Of a DNA stretch of 36,029 bases, positions 15,510 to 24,743 are shown in pieces. A program made the position numbers and the translations under genes. The notes under the pieces were generated by a model. The model saw only the letters and a program-made list of their open reading frames with translations, had not been told where the DNA came from and did no database searches. How positions within the stretch are numbered: position 1 is the first letter of the stretch; each line of letters begins with the position of its first letter. The stretch is from a virus: the IMG/VR virus record IMGVR_UViG_3300046785_000141, positions 1 through 36,029 of that record; one strand, given 5' to 3'.

Positions 15510-18500
15510 TTATTCGATTTCAATGGTTGGACAACATTCTGTGTAGTCAAAAGTAAAACTAAAATCAACTCCACTTCCGCCATTATATGCTAAATCAGTA
15601 ATTACACATGGATTATCTAAATCATTACCTGTCGTTTCATAATTTCTTATTTCTACTGATCCTGCATTGCCATTTCCATTGTTTTGAGTGTTTCTCATCT
15701 CTAAAGTGTTTTCACCTCCTAAAATAAAACTAGGATTAAAATGATATGTTACCATTCCAGTCAAAGGACATGTGAAATCAGGAACCGTAACTTGTTTGTT
15801 TGTATCTAAATCTCCAATAAATATAGATCCAATTTGTGCGTTTTGATTTAAATCTAAAGCTCCAATAAAATTGTTATTCAAATACACGTCAAAATTATCA
15901 TCTCTTGCTGAGTTGCTATTACATACTTGCAATACAAATGTTTTATCAGGACATATTGGCGCTGATCCACCGCAATCACAACAAGCATCTGTAGGGCTTG
16001 TAGCATTATAACAAAGTTCAATCGGAGTAGGCTCTCTCAAATCCCAAACCAAATACAAATAATCTTCAGCGGGAGTATAGTCAAAATCAGCCTCATACTG
16101 CGAGCCATTTAAAACTATTGGTGTTGCCGTGTTTAGTAGTGGCAACAATGTGTTTATTTGAGTTTCATCATAGTTTGTGTTGCTAGCCAAGTATTTGAAT
16201 TTATCTTTTAATGGATCAAATACATATGTTTGCCCTGGGCTTGAACTAGCCTGCATTTTTATTGTAGCAGCATTAGGAGGCAAAGCTCCAAAAGATGCTT
16301 CACCTGTGGTTTCTTCAAACAATGAAACTCCGGTGTCTTGTAAAATTACACTGTTTGTGCTATATGGGCTTAAGTCTGTAGCTAGTTCCCATCGATATCT
16401 TACGGTAGTACTCAAAGTAACATCACCATTAAAGTTAACCACTATTTCTTTTACTGTGACTTGATCAGCATCAGGACAAGCAAAAGAAGCTGTGTATGTA
16501 GCCGATCCCACAGGGGTTATTACCACAGAAGCCTCAGTTGGGTTGTTTAATGTTTTATCAAAGCTAACAGTGCCTGCTCCAGTTATATTTCCGTTAAACT
16601 GTTCTACACTGTTCCAGGTGACAACCACATTTATTTCTCCTGAGGTTACATTAAAATCAAAATTAACAGGCCCAATAATAGTGCTTAAATTTATTATTAA
16701 ATCTGAAACAGAACTAGAATCATTAACGTCCAGCACATAACCACAGGCTCTCTCAACAGGAGGTTGCGGAATTAATGATGTGTTTGAACTCAACACATAC
16801 TCATTCATATAAGGATCAAATCCACCTAATTTTTGAGTTTCAAATGAGGTAGTAAATAAATCTCTAAACCAAGAACGCATTCCAACTGTAGATATTAAAC
16901 TTAATTGATCTGACTTAGCAGAACCTCCTTTTATTTGAATTACTGCACTTCTTTTTGAATCAGTAAAAAAGACATCATACCCCCATGAAGTAAAACTTTC
17001 AGGGTTGTTGCTTATCCCGTACTCTTCAAGCCTTGCAAGTTGAGTTCCTAAAACCTCAGGAACTGAGGTAATCGCACCACCAGCTGCTGCATCTGATAAT
17101 AAATTTTTACCAACTAACAAATAAGAAATTTTATCTTCTTGTAATGTTAAAATATCGGTCTGTCTTGCATGCATTACTCTAATAGGCCCATAAGCTGTCT
17201 CTAAAGTTTTAAAGTTAGAAAGAGCTAAATTAAACTGATTTAGTTTATTTAAGTTTGATTCTTGATTAAAAACCCCACTATAGGTTACATCTGAAAATCG
17301 GTCTGCTCTTTGATATTGTTCTTCAGATACAGACGTGACTTTTTCTCCTAGTTGTATAAATGGTTTAGTCAATCCTGATAATACAAAGTTTTCTTCTACA
17401 CCATTACCAAATGTGTAGCAATTAAAAAAGCTTAAATCAATAATTGCAGGTTGAGATGCTGTTTGATTTTGGTCAAAGTCACCTGTTCCTGACATATGAT
17501 ATCCACTTACAACATCAAAAGCTTGTTCGTTTTCATAATACAACTCATCGTTTGCCTCCAAAGGCTCTGTTTCAAAAACAGTTAAGCTAGATGCTCGTTC
17601 AAGTGTAAAACTTACATTACAGTAAGATCCTCTTTTATTAGGTGAACCACACTTAGGTGTACCTGCTGACCACCATAAAAATAACTGATTGTTATCAGGT
17701 CTTCCGTCTGGACTATTCAGTTGTCTTTGAAATCCGACATAGCTTTGGCCATTTGATGCTCTTACAGAAAAGTCAGCAAAAGCTTTTATGTCATCATATT
17801 GATTTACCACATTTATAGTGTCGTCACTACCACTGGTAATTCCATTAGTGAAATCAATTCTGTCACCGACAACCCAAGAGTGTAAATTGTCATAATCTGT
17901 AGAGGCAACAAAATTCTTTTTGTAATTGTAATTTCTACTACCACACTTACTACCCCGCTTTCTTCTATTTGCAGTTAATCTAATTTCAATTAAAGATCCT
18001 GCGGGAATGTCTACATCTATAAATGGATATGAACCTGGTACACTTGAATCATAGTCAGGATTGTCAAAAGAACAACTAGCTGTAGCAATAGGATAATTAT
18101 CTCCATCACCACCACTTCTTTCCACAAAGGCATCAGGTGGCTTGTTGGCTGCAAAATTAGAAGGCTTTAGTCTCATGTATGTACCCGTTGGCTGTCCACA
18201 TTCTCCCGATATGACAGTGCCATCAGCATTTTTCGTACATAAAAAATCTTCCGCCTCGCTACCAAAGCCCAAAACTTTTGTCGATGCACAATTTAATACA
18301 GGGCCATTAGTGTCTGATTTAATAAATAAAGTGTCATTATCTTTTACTTTGTCCCTATTGTCTCCATCTAACAAATAATAAGCATCACCCGTTTCTTCTT
18401 CTCTAAAAAATATATTACTATAAATTGTTCGATACAATCCCTTAGATTCTTTAATAACAAACTTATATTTAGTTGCCCAATAAGGAGGGTAACTATTCAT

Positions 18501-20381
18501 CGTTACTCTAATGTTGTTTTTGTCTATTGAGTTTTCACATGGAATAAATACCGTGTTGTCAGTATCTACTAAAGCGGTTGATGCTCTTCCGTACTCGTCC
18601 ATATAAACAACTGCAACTTCATAATCTCTATTACTATGTAAAGATTCCTTTGATGAACTTTGAGAATACAAGCCTGTTGCGCTAACACATTGCAAATATT
18701 CATAAGCAACAACAGAAGGAACTACAGGCACAGGGGGCGTTACAGTTTGATCAAATTCTTGAAATTTAAGGGCAGGCAAAGTAAAGCTTATTTCTGTGCT
18801 TCCTAAAGAAGCTCCAATAGATATTCCTTGTGGATCGGCAGTTAAGCCAAATCCTACTTTTTCAAATCCACTTTTAGTTACTGCCCCACAAATAAATATA
18901 TCTGTAAGAGACGTTCCTGCAGTTTCAGTTCCCGGTGGATTTCCTATACATGGATTATCAGGAATAGGAACAAACTCATTTACAGCTGCTATAAATTCAG
19001 GACTCGTTGCCATTTCAAACACACTCGAATAATCCTGTTGCAATACAAATAAAAATGTATTTTCAAATAAATTTTCAGGCTCGCTGCCATCTGCATATGA
19101 AGGATCTCCTGTAAATCCTGCGCTAATAAAATTAAAATCTACGCCTATTTGAGCGCCCTCTTCCAGTACTATATTATCTCCTCCAAAATCAACAGTAGCA
19201 GTAGCGTTTGTAACTAAATTAGATCCATCTACAGTGTATGTAAAATCAGACAAGGTTCCTGTTATTTCATCTGAACTTAATGATTCATTAATTAATTCTA
19301 AATCATAATCTAGATAAACTTGCGCACCATTTTCATCAACTACATCATATCCATCTATATAGTTTCCATACATTAGCCTATTGCCCATTATTGTTTGAGC
19401 TTGGGCCTGTAATGGAACGTTGTCAAACAATCGTAATAGTTGAGCCTCAGGAAGGGTAGTGTATATTTTTTTATTTGTAAAACTTATAGTTTGTTCCGTA
19501 TTGTCTAACCAACCCTCATTAACCTTGTTAAATCTTTCTATTACATTAACGCTTTGGCTTGTGCTAAATTTAAAAATAACATCTAAATCTTTAACGTTTC
19601 TACCTCCAGTATCAAAAGTTATGTCTACTGTGTTAAAAATATTTCTCATCCCCTCTTGATTATAGTTGCTATAATCAAAATTAAATGGCCCTGGTGTAAA
19701 AGCATATCTACTAAATGGTGACATCGCTGAATATTCGCCATCTTCGTACTGCCATCTATAAGCAAAACTTATCAAAATTTCTTCTAAATAGTTTTCCCCT
19801 CCTCCAACTTTATATTGTTTTATTTTTGGAGCATTTAATGGAGGAGCCAGGATAACTCCTATGTCTTGTTCTGTTAGCAAATCACCAGCTGCTGTTGGTA
19901 ACGGATAATTTCTATTAACATTAATTTTTCTTGGGGGATTTAAATTGTCGGTAAAAAACAACAAATCTCCAATTAAATTAACTCCATTAACTATAAATTC
20001 TTTATCAAAATTTAATACTGAAGTTGATATTACGTGGTAAAATAAAACAAAAGTTCTTGTGTTGTAGGAAACAATTAAATCTACTTTACCCGTTGAAGAA
20101 GTCGTATTGTCTTTATCATGTACAAACCAATAAATAGTTTCATTGCCTCCATCTTCAAAAGCGCCTATACATTTAGCCTCGTCACTAAGAGGTGATCCAT
20201 TAAACTCAAGTTGAACTAAAAGCTCGTTACCTTTAGAATTTTCAACAGCCCCTATTTCCGTGCCCTCTGTAGATCCAAGGCGAACATTTAATGCATCAAT
20301 GTATTCACCCTGCGGAACAAGGCGCTCATCGACACCTTTATTCATGCGTCCTTTTATAAAGTTTTTTGAAATCTTAGGCAT
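15510..20381 (-). CDS. Large tail hub / stabilisation protein (tail tubular B / gp10-like)
   Basis: The 1623-residue protein opens with FIKGRMNKGVDERLVP, EYIDALNVR and GAVENSKGN, the signature of podovirus stabilisation/hub proteins of the P22 gp10 and crAss-like type. These contact the portal ring and build the short tail. The middle is beta-rich with long loops. Near residues 1100-1200 SWGYDVFFTDSKR, SWFRDLF and GGFDPYMNEYVLS match the hub's beta-propeller repeats. After that, where relatives continue into a KGW...NNxxYTFKxG domain, this protein instead carries extra Ig-like beta domains and a Cys-rich C-terminus (CCDCGG). The missing domain is found in a separate downstream gene. It follows the ring-like genes, as expected. 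Confidence 0.75.
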   Translation of the reverse strand: MPKISKNFIKGRMNKGVDERLVPQGEYIDALNVRLGSTEGTEIGAVENSKGNELLVQLEFNGSPLSDEAKCIGAFEDGGNETIYWFVHDKDNTTSSTGKVDLIVSYNTRTFVLFYHVISTSVLNFDKEFIVNGVNLIGDLLFFTDNLNPPRKINVNRNYPLPTAAGDLLTEQDIGVILAPPLNAPKIKQYKVGGGENYLEEILISFAYRWQYEDGEYSAMSPFSRYAFTPGPFNFDYSNYNQEGMRNIFNTVDITFDTGGRNVKDLDVIFKFSTSQSVNVIERFNKVNEGWLDNTEQTISFTNKKIYTTLPEAQLLRLFDNVPLQAQAQTIMGNRLMYGNYIDGYDVVDENGAQVYLDYDLELINESLSSDEITGTLSDFTYTVDGSNLVTNATATVDFGGDNIVLEEGAQIGVDFNFISAGFTGDPSYADGSEPENLFENTFLFVLQQDYSSVFEMATSPEFIAAVNEFVPIPDNPCIGNPPGTETAGTSLTDIFICGAVTKSGFEKVGFGLTADPQGISIGASLGSTEISFTLPALKFQEFDQTVTPPVPVVPSVVAYEYLQCVSATGLYSQSSSKESLHSNRDYEVAVVYMDEYGRASTALVDTDNTVFIPCENSIDKNNIRVTMNSYPPYWATKYKFVIKESKGLYRTIYSNIFFREEETGDAYYLLDGDNRDKVKDNDTLFIKSDTNGPVLNCASTKVLGFGSEAEDFLCTKNADGTVISGECGQPTGTYMRLKPSNFAANKPPDAFVERSGGDGDNYPIATASCSFDNPDYDSSVPGSYPFIDVDIPAGSLIEIRLTANRRKRGSKCGSRNYNYKKNFVASTDYDNLHSWVVGDRIDFTNGITSGSDDTINVVNQYDDIKAFADFSVRASNGQSYVGFQRQLNSPDGRPDNNQLFLWWSAGTPKCGSPNKRGSYCNVSFTLERASSLTVFETEPLEANDELYYENEQAFDVVSGYHMSGTGDFDQNQTASQPAIIDLSFFNCYTFGNGVEENFVLSGLTKPFIQLGEKVTSVSEEQYQRADRFSDVTYSGVFNQESNLNKLNQFNLALSNFKTLETAYGPIRVMHARQTDILTLQEDKISYLLVGKNLLSDAAAGGAITSVPEVLGTQLARLEEYGISNNPESFTSWGYDVFFTDSKRSAVIQIKGGSAKSDQLSLISTVGMRSWFRDLFTTSFETQKLGGFDPYMNEYVLSSNTSLIPQPPVERACGYVLDVNDSSSVSDLIINLSTIIGPVNFDFNVTSGEINVVVTWNSVEQFNGNITGAGTVSFDKTLNNPTEASVVITPVGSATYTASFACPDADQVTVKEIVVNFNGDVTLSTTVRYRWELATDLSPYSTNSVILQDTGVSLFEETTGEASFGALPPNAATIKMQASSSPGQTYVFDPLKDKFKYLASNTNYDETQINTLLPLLNTATPIVLNGSQYEADFDYTPAEDYLYLVWDLREPTPIELCYNATSPTDACCDCGGSAPICPDKTFVLQVCNSNSARDDNFDVYLNNNFIGALDLNQNAQIGSIFIGDLDTNKQVTVPDFTCPLTGMVTYHFNPSFILGGENTLEMRNTQNNGNGNAGSVEIRNYETTGNDLDNPCVITDLAYNGGSGVDFSFTFDYTECCPTIEIE

Positions 20382-20382
20382 A

Positions 20383-21309
20383 TTACTTTATCCATTTATT
20401 TTGCCCTCTTAGATTCATTAATAATCTTCCAGGGTGTATATTACTTAATCTAATTTTTGCGTTCCTTAGAAGCGCTGATTTTTCCTTTCTAAGCCTATTT
20501 ACTATGTACTCCTGAATACCTAATTTACTGTTTAATATTGAGTATTTCATAGAAGCATAAATAAATTCTTCAAAAAGCTTGTTCACGCTTACTTGAGAGT
20601 CATCTCCTTTTTCCATACCATCGGACACATACTCTAATACACAAAGTTCTCCAGCCATATCAGAACTAAAATTAATAACCCCTCCTTTTCTGTTTATACT
20701 AAAAGTAGGATTTTGATTTGCCGTTTCGGTATTCAAACCATATCTAGCTCCCACTGGATATTCAAAATACCAGAGTCCATTAAAAAAATATCCCTCTTGT
20801 CCGTTATAAGGGCTTTGCTCATTTAAATAAATAGATTTTTTCCCACCTGTTATTCTTTGCATGTCAATTGTTGATGTAGAAGGTTTTAATATATTTCCTT
20901 GATCATCAAATAATATTTTACAAGCATTGTCTTGCAAGTAAGCACCACTCCAATTAGTTTGTATGTTTTCACTTAAGGGAAACAATGTTCCATTTTTATA
21001 CATTGAAATTCTAACCCAATTTACATAATCAGGCGGCATAACAAATCTTAAAGTATCACATACCTCAAGCTCTAAAATTTTAACTTCTTTTAAAGAATCA
21101 TAATTAAGTTCTTGAATAGCTCTTTTTGCGTGAAAAAGAACATTATACCTTTCAGCATTATTAATTAATTTATCATTGCCAACATACATTAGCATAAAGT
21201 TATTTACAATATCATCTATTGGTAAGAATTGATAAGAACCCCAATTAGCACTTTCGCTATTAAAATCTCCTGTATTTTCGTAATAAGTGTAGTCGTTTAT
21301 ATATGCCAT
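20383..21309 (-). CDS. Tail/connector protein (tail tubular A or ring-protein candidate)
   Basis: The 308-residue protein carries features I associate with the connector/ring proteins of crAss-like and marine podoviruses: the N-terminal segment YTYYENTG, FLPIDDIVNNFMLMYVGNDK (28-47), FHAKRAIQELNYDSLKEVK (55-73) and the strand-rich FVMPPDYVNWVRISMYKNG (93-111). A basic helix at the end (RLRKEKSALLRNAKIRLS) could contact DNA or the portal. It sits between a second ring-like gene and the hub gene with gaps of 1-2 bases. The exact ring cannot be assigned. Confidence 0.6.
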   Translation of the reverse strand: MAYINDYTYYENTGDFNSESANWGSYQFLPIDDIVNNFMLMYVGNDKLINNAERYNVLFHAKRAIQELNYDSLKEVKILELEVCDTLRFVMPPDYVNWVRISMYKNGTLFPLSENIQTNWSGAYLQDNACKILFDDQGNILKPSTSTIDMQRITGGKKSIYLNEQSPYNGQEGYFFNGLWYFEYPVGARYGLNTETANQNPTFSINRKGGVINFSSDMAGELCVLEYVSDGMEKGDDSQVSVNKLFEEFIYASMKYSILNSKLGIQEYIVNRLRKEKSALLRNAKIRLSNIHPGRLLMNLRGQNKWIK

Positions 21310-21311
21310 AA

Positions 21312-22400
21312 TTATTGTCCTTCTTGTTTATTAGCTTCCATTTCTTCTGCTTTTCCAAATGCGGCAATTTGCGCGTCTCTAATTGAAACTCCAGCATATT
21401 GTAAAATTTTATTAACTAAATTAGTTTCATCTGATAGTGGCAATTCAAAATTTTGATAATCAGCCGCTGTTTCATCAAACGCTGGTTCACCTCCTCCAAA
21501 CTGAACATAAGTCCAATTAGGTGTTTTGGGGTATCTTATATATTGACAAAGTATTCTTCCGTAATAACCAGGGGTGTTTTTAGTCCCCGGGTTTATATTT
21601 TCATATCCAAACTCAAAATTTTTGGGATATATCTGAAGTGTTTTATTATCTTGACTATATGCTGGAAATAATTCTGTGGGAGTTGTTAATGCAGATTGAC
21701 TCAACATTGTTATTTTAGACTGAGTAACTTTTTCGCATTCATTAACTCCAGCTCGCATACTAAATATATTATAATAATCTCCTACTCTACTAGTCGGAAA
21801 TATATTAGCGCTTAATTCAATACTATCAATTTGAGTAACATAATTATTAGGAACATTTGTAACATACGCTGTTTCACCGCTTGTTAAATTAACCACCATA
21901 TCTCCCGGCTGTACTCCTAATCTGTAAAAATCCTTTGTGTCATCAACTAAAATATTTCCAGGTGCAACAGCAGCTGTGTTTATGCTTTGGGCTACTAAAT
22001 ATTTTGTCAGTAATAATACTTTGTTTAATAAATAATAATCTGATCCTGTTGTATCGATTGTTGGAACACTAAAAGTTGTAGTAAATATTAATCCTGAATT
22101 AGTACTCTCTGGGGGCAAAGTAGTATAAGAAGGTAATTGCATTGGTTGTAATATTTTTTGTTCTGAAAAAATATTTATTACCTCTTCTAAATTTTTTACA
22201 ATATCTGCATAATCACTGCCTGACACTCTTGTGTTTTGTTTTACTATCTGTGAATTATATTGATAGAAGTAATCTTCAAAAATGTCTAACTGAGCTTGTT
22301 TTGCGTATAAGTTAAAATCATTGGGAGTTATATACCCAAAATTATTCTTATTTGCAATTGAAAGCACAGTAGCTCTAACTGTATTTATAAGTGATGCCAT
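21312..22400 (-). CDS. Head-tail connector / ring protein candidate
   Basis: The 362-residue protein starts LINTVRATVLSIANK and then ITPNDFNLYAKQAQLDIFEDYF (24-45), the helical N-terminus common to a ring-protein family of marine and crAss-like phages. The middle is beta-rich (DMVVNLTSGETAYVTNVPNNY), as in connector wings, and the end is helical with charged residues (DAQIAAFGKAEEMEANKQEG). It is the first gene after the strong terminator and TATCTTTG box, so it opens the tail-module transcript. The next gene begins 2 bases after its stop. Confidence 0.6.
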   Translation of the reverse strand: MASLINTVRATVLSIANKNNFGYITPNDFNLYAKQAQLDIFEDYFYQYNSQIVKQNTRVSGSDYADIVKNLEEVINIFSEQKILQPMQLPSYTTLPPESTNSGLIFTTTFSVPTIDTTGSDYYLLNKVLLLTKYLVAQSINTAAVAPGNILVDDTKDFYRLGVQPGDMVVNLTSGETAYVTNVPNNYVTQIDSIELSANIFPTSRVGDYYNIFSMRAGVNECEKVTQSKITMLSQSALTTPTELFPAYSQDNKTLQIYPKNFEFGYENINPGTKNTPGYYGRILCQYIRYPKTPNWTYVQFGGGEPAFDETAADYQNFELPLSDETNLVNKILQYAGVSIRDAQIAAFGKAEEMEANKQEGQ

Positions 22401-22418
22401 CCTTTGTTTTTCTTTCTA

Positions 22419-22426
22419 CAAAGATA
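22419..22426 (-). promoter_or_regulatory. TATCTTTG box starting the tail module
   Basis: The minus strand reads TATCTTTG, a perfect TAnnTTTG -7 element, 18 bases before the ATG of the connector gene and directly downstream of an intrinsic terminator. A -33 TTTG is not visible because that region is the terminator's T tract. A terminator followed immediately by a promoter would separate capsid from tail expression. Confidence 0.55.
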
Positions 22427-22428
22427 AG

Positions 22429-22462
22429 AAAAAAAAAGAGGCCCCTTTTTTTTGAGGCCTCT
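22429..22462 (-). terminator. Strong intrinsic terminator after the 248-aa gene
   Basis: Read on the minus strand, AGAGGCC (22462-22456) pairs with GGCCTCT (22443-22437) across a 12-base loop, then a run of nine Ts (22437-22429) follows, sharing its first base with the stem. The stem is GC-rich in an otherwise AT-rich region and begins 4 bases after the stop codon of the 248-aa gene. This is the clearest terminator in the window. Confidence 0.85.
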
Positions 22463-22466
22463 GTGA

Positions 22467-23213
22467 TTAATCTAATTTAGAATCTAATATTCTTAATACT
22501 TCTAGTCCTTCATCACTCTGTAAAAAGGACGCCAATATAAATAAAGGATCCTCTCCATAAGGAACTGTAAGTAATTTATTTTTGTTTCCTTTTATGTTAT
22601 AATAAACATCTTTTTTGTTTTTCAATACTAATAAATTTTCACTAAAAAACTTGGCACATTTATTTTGAAGTTTCAATAAAGGATCATTAACAGCTTCCAT
22701 AAAGTCTTCAGAATATCTTTTAGCAAACATTCTTACATCTCTTTTTAATTCGGCTGAAGTCATTCTTTCTATATTTAGCCCTATTGTTACTCTTGCAATT
22801 GTCTCAAGCATTTCAATATCTAAATCCTTAGCAATTAATTGAGCCTCTAATGATAAATCTAAATTTTCCACTTCAAGTGAAGCATCATGTTCTCTATTTA
22901 CCTCTACAAACTCCTGTCCATTAGCTGGATGATGATGCAAAAACTCTTGCAATATTTGATTGGTTTTAGGGACACTTAAAAAGCCGTCCTCAAAAATAAT
23001 AGGCTCTAATATAACATTACCATCTTGCTCATCTTCAAAAATGCTTTTTTGATTTCTTGCATAACGAAGAGATCTATTAACCCCTGTTGTTTCGTCAAAA
23101 TATAATAATGATTTTCTTTTTGTATTCCTTGATGGAATAGTGTAGCTCAAAGGAGCTTTTTCTCTGGTAAGTTTGTAACTTTTATCTACAAAAGTTTCTT
23201 TCTTTTTTTTCAT
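22467..23213 (-). CDS. Conserved-looking 248-aa virion-region protein
   Basis: The protein begins with a lysine-rich stretch, then TIPSRNTKRKSLLYFDE (25-41) and GVNRSLRYARNQKSIFEDEQDG (44-65). The middle carries EFLHHHPANGQEF, SAELKRDVRMFAKRY and LNIERMT, and the end is helical and acidic (FILASFLQSDEGLEVLRIL). I recall very similar proteins next to the capsid gene in marine phages, annotated as hypothetical or structural. It probably decorates or completes the head, or helps assembly; no enzyme motif is seen. Terminators stand both before and after it, so it may be transcribed mostly by read-through from the capsid gene. Confidence 0.55.
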   Translation of the reverse strand: MKKKKETFVDKSYKLTREKAPLSYTIPSRNTKRKSLLYFDETTGVNRSLRYARNQKSIFEDEQDGNVILEPIIFEDGFLSVPKTNQILQEFLHHHPANGQEFVEVNREHDASLEVENLDLSLEAQLIAKDLDIEMLETIARVTIGLNIERMTSAELKRDVRMFAKRYSEDFMEAVNDPLLKLQNKCAKFFSENLLVLKNKKDVYYNIKGNKNKLLTVPYGEDPLFILASFLQSDEGLEVLRILDSKLD

Positions 23214-23235
23214 TTGATTTAAATTTAAATTAATT

Positions 23236-23273
23236 AAAAAAGATTAGGGCCACTAAAATAAGCAGCCCATAAT
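23236..23273 (-). terminator. Terminator-like hairpin after the major capsid gene
   Basis: On the minus strand ATTA-T-GGGC (23273-23265) pairs with GCCCTAAT (23250-23243), with one bulged T and a 14-base loop, followed by C and TTTTTT (23241-23236). The stem is moderate, so partial termination is more likely than complete. It would let the capsid gene be transcribed in excess over the genes downstream. Confidence 0.6.
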
Positions 23274-23289
23274 CCTTATACTCTGTATC

Positions 23290-24723
23290 TTAGTTAGTAA
23301 AGATAAAGAAGTTGTTTGCACCTAAAGTACATAAAGCTCTCTCTGATAAGAAATTAACTTCCATAGCGTCTAAGCTAGAAGTAGCTGCTCCACCAGCAGA
23401 ACCTGTAATCCATGTTTTGTAACGTCTATCTTCAGTTTCTGAAGCTCGGTAACGAACATGCAAGAATGGTCTCTTAGCATTTTTGCCAAGTACTTGATCA
23501 TATACAGTTGTAGAACCTGCAGGTACTAAAATACCATTTATTGCTCCACCACCTATATCACCTCGCATAGTTGGATCATTAAGGTATTTCCAGTCAGACT
23601 TGTAAAAGTCATAACCTCTACGGAATCCTGTAAATCCTAAATTAAGGGCCATTTCAGCGTCATTGTCAAATAGACCATAAGAAGTACCATTAACATTATT
23701 GCCTTGAGCAGAACCATTAAGTTGCGCTAACATGTCATCAACGTCAAATCCAAATTGTCTGTTTAAGAAAATTACGTTTTCTTCAATTGATCCTTGCTTG
23801 TCTAATCTCTGAATGATTGCATCAAAGTCCGCAAGAGTTGTAGGGTTACCACCACTCCAAACATTTCCTCTGTCTTCAACAACATAGAAAAGTCCTTCTG
23901 AACCTTTGTTACCCACTCCACTAGCAATACCTTCAACAATTGCAGCTGCACCAGAACCAGGTGCTGCTGGAACTGCTTCAACCATAGCTGTTTCTAGGTA
24001 ATCTTCAAAACGAAGTCTAGTTTCATGCTCTGATTTTAAGTACCACAAGAAACCTGTTGCACCATTTTCAGTTGTTACTTCAATCCATCCAATTTGAGCC
24101 ATGTCAGAACCAGATACTGCGTAACGGTCTTTAATGATAATTGGTGAATTTTCAAAAATGAAGTCATCAGCTTCTAGCTGACCTTCCATTCCGATAGCTC
24201 CTTTTTGGAACTCTGAACCATAAATAAACAATGAACATTGTACTCCTGCTGCCATTGCCTGGCCTGCTGCTTCATAGTATGCTACATCAATAGTTGCGTT
24301 AGCTGTATCAACGGCTGTAACAATAGCTTTGTTACTGTTTGTTGAATTTAAAGAACTATCTGATAACATAACTGTCTGACCAACTCTGATTGCAATACTA
24401 CCTGTACCAGGTACTAAAGCATCTCCGATAGTTAGAACAGCTACTGCTGCTCCTGCTGCTGCAGCTGAAGTTACATCTGTATATTTAGTGTGTAGTCTTC
24501 CTTGCTCCGCCCATTTAATAAGGTCAGAGTTAGAAGGCATTTCAGCGCCTACCATTCTTAAGAATGATGCTACTGTTCTGTTTCCATATCTTTCAAATTC
24601 TTTTTCATAAGTATCAGGTAAATACTGATTTAAGAAATCAAAATTTGCGATATAATTTGTCTGTAATAAGACCTGTTCCGAACTTGGTTGTAAGTCAAAC
24701 CCAGGTACATTTTCTACTGGCAT
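23290..24723 (-). CDS. Major capsid protein (HK97 fold, crAss-like type)
   Basis: The 477-residue protein begins near NVPGFDLQPSSEQVL and FLNQYLPDTYEKEFERYGN (29-47). It contains long Ala/Gly-rich strands, GSDMAQIGWIEV, FLWYLKSEHETRLRFEDYLE, SIEENVIFLNRQFGFDVDDML (about 315-335) and the C-terminal YGLFDNDAEMALNLGF with RGYDFYKSDWKYLNDP. These features match capsid proteins I recall from crAss-like and marine podoviruses. It sits after scaffold and portal, where the capsid gene belongs, and is followed by a terminator. It has no long N-terminal delta domain, consistent with a separate scaffold protein. Confidence 0.85.
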   Translation of the reverse strand: MPVENVPGFDLQPSSEQVLLQTNYIANFDFLNQYLPDTYEKEFERYGNRTVASFLRMVGAEMPSNSDLIKWAEQGRLHTKYTDVTSAAAAGAAVAVLTIGDALVPGTGSIAIRVGQTVMLSDSSLNSTNSNKAIVTAVDTANATIDVAYYEAAGQAMAAGVQCSLFIYGSEFQKGAIGMEGQLEADDFIFENSPIIIKDRYAVSGSDMAQIGWIEVTTENGATGFLWYLKSEHETRLRFEDYLETAMVEAVPAAPGSGAAAIVEGIASGVGNKGSEGLFYVVEDRGNVWSGGNPTTLADFDAIIQRLDKQGSIEENVIFLNRQFGFDVDDMLAQLNGSAQGNNVNGTSYGLFDNDAEMALNLGFTGFRRGYDFYKSDWKYLNDPTMRGDIGGGAINGILVPAGSTTVYDQVLGKNAKRPFLHVRYRASETEDRRYKTWITGSAGGAATSSLDAMEVNFLSERALCTLGANNFFIFTN

Positions 24724-24743
24724 AATTTTAAATTTTTAAGTTT

